Source: Blastocatellia bacterium (GTDB lineage Bacteria; Acidobacteriota; Blastocatellia; Pyrinomonadales; Pyrinomonadaceae). Taken from it: a stretch of DNA of 5,869 nucleotides. This document shows, piece by piece, positions 1-5,807 of the stretch; position 1 is the first letter of the stretch, and each line of letters opens with the position of its first letter. The stretch lies in NCBI GenBank assembly GCA_003175865.1, contig PSRF01000385.1:1-5869 (forward strand). Reading direction: 5' to 3'. The notes below the pieces were generated by a model. The model did not search any database, was not told the DNA's origin, and worked only from the letters and a program-made list of their open reading frames with translations. The position numbers and the translations under genes were made by a program.

Positions 1-273
1 GCTGGAGGGCCACCAATCAAATTACTGGATGTGCCCATGACGTCAATCCTTCCAATCCATTGGTCTCCTGACGGACAAGGGATCTATTACCTCAAGGCTC
101 GTCCATCCCTACCAAACATCTGGCGTCAACCGATTACTGGAGAGCCGCCGACCCAGGTAACCCAATTCACATCTGAACTCATAGAAGGATTTGATGTATC
201 TCGCGAGGGTCAACTTCTCTGCGCACGCGCTCATCAAGTTCAGAACGCAATAATGATCAGCAATTTCAGATAG
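1..273 (+). CDS. C-terminal end of a TolB/PD40 beta-propeller protein (5' truncated by the window edge)
   Basis: The reading frame is open from base 1 to the TAG at 271-273, giving the last 90 residues of a longer protein. Residues 20-31 (HWSPDGQGIYYL) are a classic PD40/TolB-like propeller strand motif. A second, weaker repeat follows (FDVSREGQLLCAR), with SREG where SPDG is usual. The linker NIWRQPITGEPPTQVTQF matches the usual 'IW..P..G.....LT.F' connection between blades, and the protein ends in ISNFR. In Acidobacteria such C-termini commonly close serine/threonine protein kinases or winged-helix transcriptional regulators with a propeller sensor. The N-terminal domain that would decide between these is outside the window. 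A GTG at 31 and an ATG at 37 lie inside the frame, but they are unlikely starts because coding sequence with family character continues upstream of them. A terminator follows 48 bp after the stop, so this is the last gene of its transcript. Confidence 0.8.
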   Translation, partial: AGGPPIKLLDVPMTSILPIHWSPDGQGIYYLKARPSLPNIWRQPITGEPPTQVTQFTSELIEGFDVSREGQLLCARAHQVQNAIMISNFR

Positions 274-321
274 CTGTTTATCGGTACCTTCTCCACTACC
301 CTTGTTGATGAGGCGCTGTTT

Positions 322-355
322 AAAAGCCCGCTCGTTAATTCGAGCAGGCTTTTTT
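322..355 (+). terminator. Rho-independent terminator of the propeller gene
   Basis: The left arm AAAAGCC-C-GCTCG (322-334) pairs with CGAGC-A-GGCTTTT (341-353) around the six-base loop TTAATT, with one C/A mismatch in the stem. The right arm runs into six T in total (350-355). The stem and T-tract lie 48 bp after the stop codon at 273, and the A-rich left arm could also give weak termination on the other strand. This separates the upstream gene from the gene at 439. Confidence 0.85.
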
Positions 356-424
356 GATCTATCTCGACCATTCTTATGCTAACTTCAGTCACATTCTAAG
401 GAGCTTTTCCTTCAATAAGAATCC

Positions 425-430
425 AGGAGG
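425..430 (+). promoter_or_regulatory. Strong Shine-Dalgarno for the 113-aa gene
   Basis: AGGAGG lies 8 bases before the ATG at 439, which is an ideal spacing. It fixes the start of the small gene and supports it as a real, translated gene. An additional AAGGAG at 398-403 has no start codon at a suitable distance. Confidence 0.8.
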
Positions 431-438
431 AATTCGCA

Positions 439-780
439 ATGGCGATCAGAGAGATCAAAAACTACGACGTAGCTTATTACGCTGGGGCTAAAAATATTAG
501 CGGACATCCTTATCGAGCGATCATCGGATTAAGAGATGAGGACAACCAACTGCTCGGCGCTGCTTACTTTCACCACAGCTCGGACACGATGCCCAATGCC
601 GATACAGAGAAAGCGACAGGCTACATTTCTTGTCATTATCTGGCAGAACACTATCCGTATGTCCTTGATCTACTTCGTAACGAAAAACCTGTGTTTGTTG
701 AGTTTGAGGTGCGTGCAGGTAATGTGGGTAATATCAGAACCAGCTCGGAACCCGTCGGAGAGGGTGAAATAAGTAGTTAG
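439..780 (+). CDS. Small conserved-looking hypothetical protein, 113 aa
   Basis: I do not recognise a named family. The start is fixed by the AGGAGG 8 bases upstream, and the gene ends in tandem TAG TAG stops (778-783). The protein is soluble, with no signal peptide or membrane segment and one cysteine (C65). It alternates short hydrophobic strands (RAIIGLRD, LLGAAYFHH) with a histidine-rich central part (HH at 45-46, then H66 and H71). A helix-like segment (YPYVLDLLRNEKPVFVEFE, about 72-90) follows, then a glycine-rich tail ending in SSEPVGEGEISS. The 'LRNEKPV' and 'EPVGEGE' segments remind me loosely of small uncharacterised bacterial proteins of similar length, but I cannot assign a function. 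It stands alone: a terminator lies upstream, and the L,D-transpeptidase gene converges on it 9 bp downstream. A promoter must lie in 356-424. The best candidate is a poor TATGCT at 375-380. Confidence 0.8.
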   Translation: MAIREIKNYDVAYYAGAKNISGHPYRAIIGLRDEDNQLLGAAYFHHSSDTMPNADTEKATGYISCHYLAEHYPYVLDLLRNEKPVFVEFEVRAGNVGNIRTSSEPVGEGEISS

Positions 781-789
781 TAGGCAATG

Positions 790-1629
790 CTAGTCGGCCC
801 TGATTGTCTTCAGACGCGCTTTTGTAATTTTGTCGCTGCCGATTTTTGGTTTGTTCATTTCAGGGGAATAGTCGTAGTCGATGATGGAGTTATTCAACAT
901 CGCAGCCTCTTTCAGTTTGGGATTCGATGCCCACTCCTTGCCTGAGACGAATGAGACTTTGTCGTAAACAAGTACTATCGTTCCAATCGTCATCAATTTA
1001 CTCACTTCACGCGCAGCGAACATTGGTATCCGGATACAACCATGACTTGCCGGGCGTGTTGGTACATCAAGGCTTCCATGAATCGCCACACCGCCGCTGA
1101 TGTAATTCGCGTAATAGACTGAGCCCAAAGCCCCGTTTTCCCAACCAAACGTTTTGTCATAAACCACGAACCTGCCGCGAGGTGTGTAGGCGATGCTTTC
1201 CTGCCCTTCATTCATGAACGTGTTATTAGTTCCTGTCGAGACGGGGAGGACTCTAACATTGCCAGCCGGACCGACTATCAGCAGGACCTGGCGATCGAGA
1301 TCCACTTCAACATGTTCATATCCCGGTTCTCTTGGGCGCGGAGGTACTGAGTTTCGCAACGCCTCGAGTTCAACCATTGTGACCTCGCCGGTAACACTGC
1401 GAAGTTCCCATTTCTGAAAAGCAATCAATGCGGATCGACTTGCTTGATCAAATAGACCATCAAGCTTGCCAGTCCAGTAACCTAACTCTGACAAACGAGT
1501 CTCCGCTTCTTTGATCTGTAGTCGGGTTAGACGGGACTCGGTTTTACCTGCGCTCGTGGATGACGCAAACAGGGCAAGTAGGCAAGTCGTGAGGAGAAAT
1601 CCAATCGCAGTTTTTAGGTTTGCTCCCAT
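790..1629 (-). CDS. Exported L,D-transpeptidase (YkuD domain) with N-terminal peptidoglycan-binding domain
   Basis: This 279-aa protein is a cell-wall enzyme. L,D-transpeptidases form 3-3 cross-links in peptidoglycan, or attach proteins to it, using a catalytic cysteine. Residues 1-27 form a signal peptide (LKTAIGFLLTTCLLALFASSTSA, cut near SAG), so it acts in the periplasm. Residues about 34-93 are a PG_binding_1 domain, with the typical LSELGYWTGKLDGLFDQAS and AFQKW signatures. Residues about 105-222 are the YkuD domain. It carries the family signature H184-G...S195-H-G-C198-I-R200, so catalytic Cys198 and its partners His184, His196 and Arg200 are all present. A tail of about 55 residues beyond the domain is polar and lysine-rich, with no known motif. 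The ATG at 1629 gives a good signal peptide, although no clear Shine-Dalgarno precedes it. The gene converges on the 113-aa gene. Substrate and cross-link type cannot be told from sequence. Confidence 0.92.
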   Translation of the reverse strand: MGANLKTAIGFLLTTCLLALFASSTSAGKTESRLTRLQIKEAETRLSELGYWTGKLDGLFDQASRSALIAFQKWELRSVTGEVTMVELEALRNSVPPRPREPGYEHVEVDLDRQVLLIVGPAGNVRVLPVSTGTNNTFMNEGQESIAYTPRGRFVVYDKTFGWENGALGSVYYANYISGGVAIHGSLDVPTRPASHGCIRIPMFAAREVSKLMTIGTIVLVYDKVSFVSGKEWASNPKLKEAAMLNNSIIDYDYSPEMNKPKIGSDKITKARLKTIRAD

Positions 1630-1707
1630 GGGTTCATGTTAACCGATGCCACTGGAAGTGCGTTAGTAAATTGATTCAATACACATTGCTGTTCGATCCT
1701 TCGCTTG

Positions 1708-1884
1708 TACGCCGAAAGCGTTTGCGAATTTTAGCCCGGGGTTCATACCCTGGGTCCTAAAGTCTCCGAGCTGGCCATAACGCTGAAAGCGTTGGCCAAC
1801 ACCTTCGGTGTTACGTACTTTGTTGGATATTCAGCCCCAGGGGTATGAACCCCGGGCTGAAATTTTGCGAACGCCTTTGGCGTA
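1708..1884. repeat. 177-bp imperfect palindrome made of two inverted ~88-bp half-units (REP/BIME-like element)
   Basis: The left half (1708-1795) and the reverse complement of the right half (1796-1884) align along nearly their whole length. AGCCCGGGGTTCATACCC (1733-1750) is perfectly inverted at 1841-1858. The ends, TACGCCGAAAGCGTT (1708-1722) and AACGCCTTTGGCGTA (1870-1884), are related 15-mers. A third and fourth copy sit inside at 1779-1793 and 1798-1812, flanking the axis GGCC (1794-1797). Each 15-mer is itself a small hairpin. This layout resembles a bacterial interspersed mosaic element, with two REP-like units in opposite orientation, or a short non-autonomous mobile element. No coding potential or obvious target-site duplication was seen. 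It lies between the divergent transpeptidase and M28 genes, where insertion would do little harm. Dispersion elsewhere in the genome is inferred, not seen. Confidence 0.75.
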
Positions 1885-1923
1885 ACAGGAACACACAGTC
1901 AACTAAATGATTCTTAACTCTCA

Positions 1924-1952
1924 ATCACAAACGAGGCGGTTTGGCCTATAAT
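1924..1952 (+). promoter_or_regulatory. Likely sigma-70-type promoter of the M28 peptidase gene
   Basis: A perfect -10 box TATAAT lies at 1947-1952. Seventeen bases upstream is ATCACA (1924-1929), which matches the -35 consensus TTGACA at four of six positions. Transcription would start near 1959 and leave an A-rich leader of about 47 bases before the ATG at 2006. The -10 box is convincing and the -35 is weak. Confidence 0.55.
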
Positions 1953-2005
1953 CAACTTTCCACCAAAAAGTAATATCCAAAAAATTAGAAAAAGGATCAC
2001 ACCCC

Positions 2006-3682
2006 ATGCAGCGTCAATGCGTCGCGATCATATTCCTGGTCATCACACTGATCACTCCTCGGCTAACATTGGCCCAACAGCTCAGAGTTACTGCAGCTGC
2101 AGATTCCAATGATGCAATCGCTCGAATTAAAGAAGAGGGATTGAAACGTTCGCAGGTAATGGAAACGCTGAGCTATTTGTCGGATGTCATTGGCCCACGT
2201 CTTACAGGGTCCCCCAACCTGAAACGAGCTAACGAATGGACACGCGACCAATTAACAAAGTGGGGACTGCAAAACGCACATCTTGAATCGTGGGGGCCTT
2301 TCGGTCGTGGTTGGGTATTGAAGGATTTCTCAGCTGAGGTGATCGAACCACAAACTATTCCCTTGATTGCATATCCAAAAGCATGGTCTCCAGGTGTCGA
2401 TCTTCCGGCGGGCGAAGTCGTTTATCTGGACGCGAAGGACGAGGCAGGTCTGGAGCGATTCAAAGGTCAACTGCGCGGCAAGATCGTTTTGGCTGGTCCA
2501 ATTCGAACTGTCGCGGCGCATTTTGATCCGCAAGGAACTCGCTTGACTGAGAAACAGCTACTGAGCCTCGCTAACGCTGGCGATCCGGATGCATCACCTC
2601 CGTCACCGATGGCCAATCCCGGAATAATGGAATTCATAACGAGTCGGATCTTTGCCGCTAAGGCCTTGCAGTTTATAACCAGCGAGGGTGCTGCGGCCGT
2701 TGTGTTTCCCAGTAGCGGTGACGGCGGAACAATTTTTGTCGATGAAGCTTTTGTGGCTAAGAATCTCGACATGGCTTCACCGTTGACTGCCATTCGCAGT
2801 CTATTTCTTGGCGGTCCACAGCCTTGGGACGTGAATGTGAAATCAGTGTTACCGCAGATGGTTCTTTCAATTGAACAGTACAACCGGCTCGCACGCATGA
2901 TTCAAGCGGGCGAAAAAGTCCGCATGAAGATGTCTCTCGCAGCTCAATTCACCAGTGATGATCTGATGGCCTACAACACGATCGCCGAGATTCCGGGTAC
3001 TGACAAAGCTGACGAGGTTGTGATGGTTGGCGGTCACATGGATTCATGGCATTCGGGTACGGGAGCCACTGATAACGGCGCCGGTGTCGCAGCCGCGATG
3101 GAGGCCGTGCGCATTATCCAAGCGTTGGGCCTCAAGCCGCGGCGCACAATTCGGATTGGATTGTGGAGCGGAGAAGAGCAGGGCCTATTTGGGTCGATTG
3201 CATACGTCGCACAGCATTTCGGTAAGCCCGCAGATGGTTCGGAGGATGCGAATCTTCTGCGGATGATCCAAGGCGGTACTGCGTCAAAGATCACTCGAGG
3301 TCCTGAGTACGACAAACTGTCGGCTTATTACAATCTCGATAACGGCACTGGAAAAATTCGAGGCGTGTATCTTGAGGGTAACGAACAACTACGAAATATT
3401 TTCCGGCAATGGCTGCAACCGTTTTCTGATTTAGGAGCTTCGACGCTAACGAGTTCAAATACCGGCGGTACAGATCATGTGTCGTTTGATGCTATTGGTT
3501 TGCCGGCTTTTCAATTCATCCAGGACGAAATCGAATACGACTCACGCACTCATCATTCAAACCAGGACGTCTTCGATCGGATTCAAGGAGACGATTTGAA
3601 ACAGGCTGCGACGATCATGGCCGCGTTTCTCTACAACACAGCAATGCGTGATGAAAAGCTGCCACGAAAGAAGACTTTGTAG
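2006..3682 (+). CDS. Secreted M28 family zinc metallopeptidase (carboxypeptidase Q-like), with PA-like insert
   Basis: This 558-aa exopeptidase is predicted to remove amino acids from peptides using two zinc ions outside the cytoplasm. Residues 1-24 form a signal peptide (VAIIFLVITLITPRLTLA, then QQ). Residues about 45-100 match the N-terminal part of this group (LSDVIGPRLTGSPN). Residues about 130-310 hold the PA-like insertion domain typical of carboxypeptidase Q-like members (GEVVYLDAKD, GKIVLAG, EGAAAVVF). The catalytic domain follows, with the full metal site: H344 and D346 (GGHMDSW), bridging D356 (TDNGAG), general base E390 and ligand E391 (GEEQG), D445 (NLDNG) and H491 (GGTDHVSF). All key residues are present, so it should be active. 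The ATG at 2006 has AAAGGA (1991-1996) nine bases upstream. The gene has its own promoter and ends 29 bp from the convergent TPR gene. Nutrient scavenging from extracellular peptides is the likely role; the exact substrate is unknown. Confidence 0.93.
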   Translation: MQRQCVAIIFLVITLITPRLTLAQQLRVTAAADSNDAIARIKEEGLKRSQVMETLSYLSDVIGPRLTGSPNLKRANEWTRDQLTKWGLQNAHLESWGPFGRGWVLKDFSAEVIEPQTIPLIAYPKAWSPGVDLPAGEVVYLDAKDEAGLERFKGQLRGKIVLAGPIRTVAAHFDPQGTRLTEKQLLSLANAGDPDASPPSPMANPGIMEFITSRIFAAKALQFITSEGAAAVVFPSSGDGGTIFVDEAFVAKNLDMASPLTAIRSLFLGGPQPWDVNVKSVLPQMVLSIEQYNRLARMIQAGEKVRMKMSLAAQFTSDDLMAYNTIAEIPGTDKADEVVMVGGHMDSWHSGTGATDNGAGVAAAMEAVRIIQALGLKPRRTIRIGLWSGEEQGLFGSIAYVAQHFGKPADGSEDANLLRMIQGGTASKITRGPEYDKLSAYYNLDNGTGKIRGVYLEGNEQLRNIFRQWLQPFSDLGASTLTSSNTGGTDHVSFDAIGLPAFQFIQDEIEYDSRTHHSNQDVFDRIQGDDLKQAATIMAAFLYNTAMRDEKLPRKKTL

Positions 3683-3711
3683 TTTGGTTGGTTGGTGATC
3701 GAAACTGGCAA

Positions 3712-4740
3712 CTACCTCGGATCCGGGTAGCGTACCTTTATGACCTTATCCGCGTGAATATAATCGAGAAGTTCGCGTGCTATCTCAGCATCAATCGACT
3801 GCAACAGTTTCATCTGTGCGTTGGCTGCCTGCTTTTGGTTTAAATAGGAGTAAATCAGACCGAGATCGAAACGCGCTCGAGCGTATCGCGGATTAAGTTG
3901 GAGCGCGCGTTCAAAAGCTTCTATCGCTTGCGGATATCGTTTCAACTTGGCGTAGGCGAGGCCCAACTTTTCAGACGCCGCCGCATCCTCAGGTACGAGG
4001 CGAGTCAATCTAACGTACGCTTCGCTAGCCTCTTCAAAGTGCTGTGTTCGTAGTGCTGCATTACCTAAGTATTCCTGTGCAGTAACCCAATCTGGTCGTA
4101 GGCGAGAAACCTGTTGGTACACGGCGAATGCGGCCTCATAGTTTTGCAGGCTCATTAAGGTAGTGGCAACGTTAAATTCGATCTCTGCGTCCTTTTGGTT
4201 AAGCGCTTCTGCTTTTCGGAATGAATCGAGCGCGTTGGTCTGTTGCTTCAAATTGAAGTACGCAACGCCGAGGTCGTTATAAGCGCTCGACAACTTGGGT
4301 TCGAGTTCGATCGCTTTCGACAAAGCCTTCAGCGCCGAGCCGTTGTCACCTGCGCTGACGAGAGCGTTGCCCAAAATGGCGAATGCCTCTGCGTACTTTG
4401 GGCGAAGCTCAGTGACCCGCGTAAGCTCGCTGATTGCCTCCGCAAAGTTCTTCCGCATCATATAAATGATCGCCAGATTGTAGTGAGCAAAACTGAAAGT
4501 CGATTGAAGACGAATCGCTTGCTCGAAGGCCTGCTCCGCTTCTTCATACTTTCCGGACCTCGCATAACTCATTCCTGCTTGGTTGAGTTCAGCGGCTTTT
4601 ACAACGACACGCTCAAGATTTGAGGATGATCCTAAGTCCTGTCCGTATGCGGGGAATGCGGACAATGCGCGAGTGAGCACTAAAACACTTGGGATTATGA
4701 CGCGGATGAAAAGTGGGGAACTGAGGTTAATGGTGCTCAT
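3712..4740 (-). CDS. Exported tetratricopeptide-repeat protein with eight tandem TPRs
   Basis: I place the start at the ATG at 4738-4740, giving 342 aa. GAGGA ends 7 bases upstream, and the start is followed directly by a signal peptide (LFIRVIIPSVLVLTRALSAFPAYG, then Q34). Extending to 4848 would add 36 residues read through a hairpin and overlap the upstream gene. From about residue 49 to 320 there are eight TPRs in strict 34-residue register. Repeats 2 to 8 start at residues 83, 117, 151, 185, 219, 253 and 287, with conserved patterns such as YNDLGVAYFNL and AIEAFERALQLNP. A short tail (DYIHADKVIKVRYPDPR) follows. TPR solenoids bind other proteins or peptides, so this is a periplasmic scaffold or adaptor rather than an enzyme. 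It lies 67 bp downstream of a secreted orphan gene on the same strand and is probably cotranscribed with it. The partner is unknown. Confidence 0.88.
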   Translation of the reverse strand: MSTINLSSPLFIRVIIPSVLVLTRALSAFPAYGQDLGSSSNLERVVVKAAELNQAGMSYARSGKYEEAEQAFEQAIRLQSTFSFAHYNLAIIYMMRKNFAEAISELTRVTELRPKYAEAFAILGNALVSAGDNGSALKALSKAIELEPKLSSAYNDLGVAYFNLKQQTNALDSFRKAEALNQKDAEIEFNVATTLMSLQNYEAAFAVYQQVSRLRPDWVTAQEYLGNAALRTQHFEEASEAYVRLTRLVPEDAAASEKLGLAYAKLKRYPQAIEAFERALQLNPRYARARFDLGLIYSYLNQKQAANAQMKLLQSIDAEIARELLDYIHADKVIKVRYPDPR

Positions 4741-4747
4741 GATTAAG

Positions 4748-4752
4748 TCCTC
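4748..4752 (-). promoter_or_regulatory. Shine-Dalgarno that decides the TPR gene start
   Basis: Read on the minus strand, GAGGA lies 7 bases before the ATG at 4740, just outside the hairpin at 4761-4794. No comparable site precedes the longer alternatives at 4779 or 4848, and the first of these lies inside the hairpin loop. Confidence 0.6.
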
Positions 4753-4760
4753 GATCCAAC

Positions 4761-4794
4761 GGGGCCGTCGTGCAGACATTGCATCGACGGCCCC
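4761..4794 (-). other. Strong intercistronic hairpin between the secreted protein and TPR genes
   Basis: GGGGCCGTCG (4761-4770) pairs perfectly with CGACGGCCCC (4785-4794), a 10-bp stem with eight G-C pairs. Inside the 14-base loop TGCA (4771-4774) can pair with TGCA (4780-4783). No T-run follows on either strand, so it is not a standard intrinsic terminator. It starts 13 bp after the stop of the upstream gene and ends 20 bp before the TPR start, leaving the GAGGA site free. Plausible roles are protection of the upstream mRNA 3' end, partial attenuation, or a protein-binding site. Confidence 0.7.
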
Positions 4795-4807
4795 CGATGA
4801 CTTCACA

Positions 4808-5659
4808 CTACAGTTTGGTGACGACCAACTTGAAGGGTGTCTTGTCATACTTGATCACGGACAAGGTATTGAGATCATACGTAGCTGACCACTCACCATC
4901 GGTTCCCGCCACACCCGGTGGAGGGGGCACGACCTCTGGCATCATCATCCATGTGTTCGCATTGGTGTGATAAACCTTGACGTAAGCCGTGCCCGCGGCG
5001 AGCGTAGCGCCAGTGAGAAGATCGAACGGAGAGTAATTGAAGCGCAAATGGTATCTATTTTGAGAATCGATCGTGGAACCGTAGGTCCTTCTAACGAAAT
5101 AACCATTTGCGTCGACGCTGCATCCAGCGTAATTGTCGCTGGCGGTATTGCACCAGTTTAGGAATGCAGAACCTCCGTCGGTAATAGGTACATCAGCAAC
5201 GCGGTCCATGTTGAAGAATCCAAAGTTCACAGAGGTACCAAGTGGCGAGCCATCCGGAAATTTGTAGGTCATGAACCTCGCAGTACCGGTGCTTAGCGTA
5301 AAGTCATACGTGCAATTGCTTACTTGGAACTGTGCAAGGATGGCACCCTTGCCTCTTCCACCAGTGACATAAGGCACAGGGCTGCCGTCGGCGTTGGTCA
5401 AGTCTGGTTGGAGATTGTAAGTATTGGTGTTAGTCGCGTCAGTGTACTTGAATATGCTTACACTAAGATTTGTGACGTCCGAACCACATGTAGTGCGTCC
5501 ATTGGCTGTTTGACTATCGAAAAAAGATAAAGGGGGTGCAGTTCTTAACGCAGTAAAGGAACGATGGTTCGGGTGAGATTTTCCGTAGTCCGTATGCCCC
5601 GGTGTAAAGCCCAAAAGTACAGGCAGAACCATCGCAATTGTAGCGAGTTTCGTTTTCAT
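4808..5659 (-). CDS. Secreted protein of unknown function, 283 aa, four cysteines
   Basis: I do not recognise a family. Residues 1-18 or so form a signal peptide (MKTKLATIAMVLPVLLGF), probably cut between about 18 and 25. The mature part is rich in Thr, Ser, Asn, Gly and aromatic residues, with alternating strand-like segments (SVSIFKYTD, YDFTLSTGTARFMTYKF, AYVKVYHT, FKLVVTKL). This fits an all-beta secreted or surface protein. There are four cysteines (C58, C116, C170, C180), an even number that fits two disulfides. A short proline run (VVPPPPG, 243-249) precedes the final strand segment. No catalytic motif or C-terminal sorting signal is visible. GGAGGT lies only 3 bases before the ATG at 5659, which is tight. 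The next in-frame ATG (5632) would cut into the signal peptide and is 31 bases from that site, so 5659 is kept. The TPR gene follows on the same strand and an ECF sigma factor gene diverges upstream. Confidence 0.85.
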   Translation of the reverse strand: MKTKLATIAMVLPVLLGFTPGHTDYGKSHPNHRSFTALRTAPPLSFFDSQTANGRTTCGSDVTNLSVSIFKYTDATNTNTYNLQPDLTNADGSPVPYVTGGRGKGAILAQFQVSNCTYDFTLSTGTARFMTYKFPDGSPLGTSVNFGFFNMDRVADVPITDGGSAFLNWCNTASDNYAGCSVDANGYFVRRTYGSTIDSQNRYHLRFNYSPFDLLTGATLAAGTAYVKVYHTNANTWMMMPEVVPPPPGVAGTDGEWSATYDLNTLSVIKYDKTPFKLVVTKL

Positions 5660-5708
5660 GTGACCTCCAAAGCTTTCTGCGAGAATTGAAGAAAATTGCC
5701 TCTCACTT

Positions 5709-5741
5709 TCGATAGCGCGAAATCTGTGTCGGTGCTATCAT
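5709..5741. promoter_or_regulatory. Candidate back-to-back promoters for the secreted protein and ECF sigma genes
   Basis: On the plus strand TGCTATCAT (5733-5741) is an extended -10 box, five of six matches to TATAAT with a TGn extension. It would start the sigma factor transcript near 5748. On the minus strand TATCGA (5709-5714) is a four-of-six -10-like box in the mirror position, facing the secreted protein gene. Both belong to an inverted repeat GATAGC (5711-5716) / GCTATC (5734-5739). No good -35 was found for either direction, so this is tentative. Confidence 0.35.
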
Positions 5742-5807
5742 CCGTTCAATTCTTCGGCTTCTCATCCAGGAAACTCGCGCGAAATTTCTTAGAGCGATCA
5801 CTGAGTC

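Noticed and set aside
31..273. A complete 80-aa gene starting at the GTG at 31
   Set aside because: The frame is open to base 1 and the upstream residues (AGGPPIKLLDVP) fit a propeller linker, so this is the end of a longer gene.
398..412. AAGGA-GCTTT-TCCTT hairpin in the leader of the 113-aa gene as a riboswitch or attenuator
   Set aside because: Only five base pairs, no alternative structure that would hide the AGGAGG, and no known aptamer pattern.
536..772. 78-aa plus-strand frame overlapping the 113-aa gene
   Set aside because: It is nested out of frame in a gene with a much better start signal, and its composition (many Cys, Arg, Thr, Met) looks non-coding.
1670..1680. ATTGATTCAAT palindrome upstream of the L,D-transpeptidase gene as an operator
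   Set aside because: It is a short AT-rich 5+1+5 palindrome that could easily arise by chance, and no promoter could be placed around it.
2467..2898. 143-aa minus-strand reading frame inside the M28 gene
   Set aside because: It lies wholly within a gene with full M28 motifs, shows no domain or ribosome binding site, and has the composition of an antisense shadow.
4243..4623. 126-aa plus-strand reading frame inside the TPR gene
   Set aside because: It is antisense to perfectly phased TPRs and has no family signature; it is a shadow of the repeat gene.
4761..4794. Intrinsic terminator after the secreted protein gene
   Set aside because: The stem is strong but no T-run follows on the minus strand (it continues GTTGGATCG), so it is reported as an intercistronic hairpin instead.
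4741..4848. Upstream extension of the TPR protein by 36 residues, starting at 4848
   Set aside because: The added residues (rich in Ser, Arg, Pro and Trp) do not look like a signal peptide, are read through the hairpin, and overlap the end of the secreted protein gene. The ATG at 4740 has a Shine-Dalgarno and is followed at once by a signal peptide.
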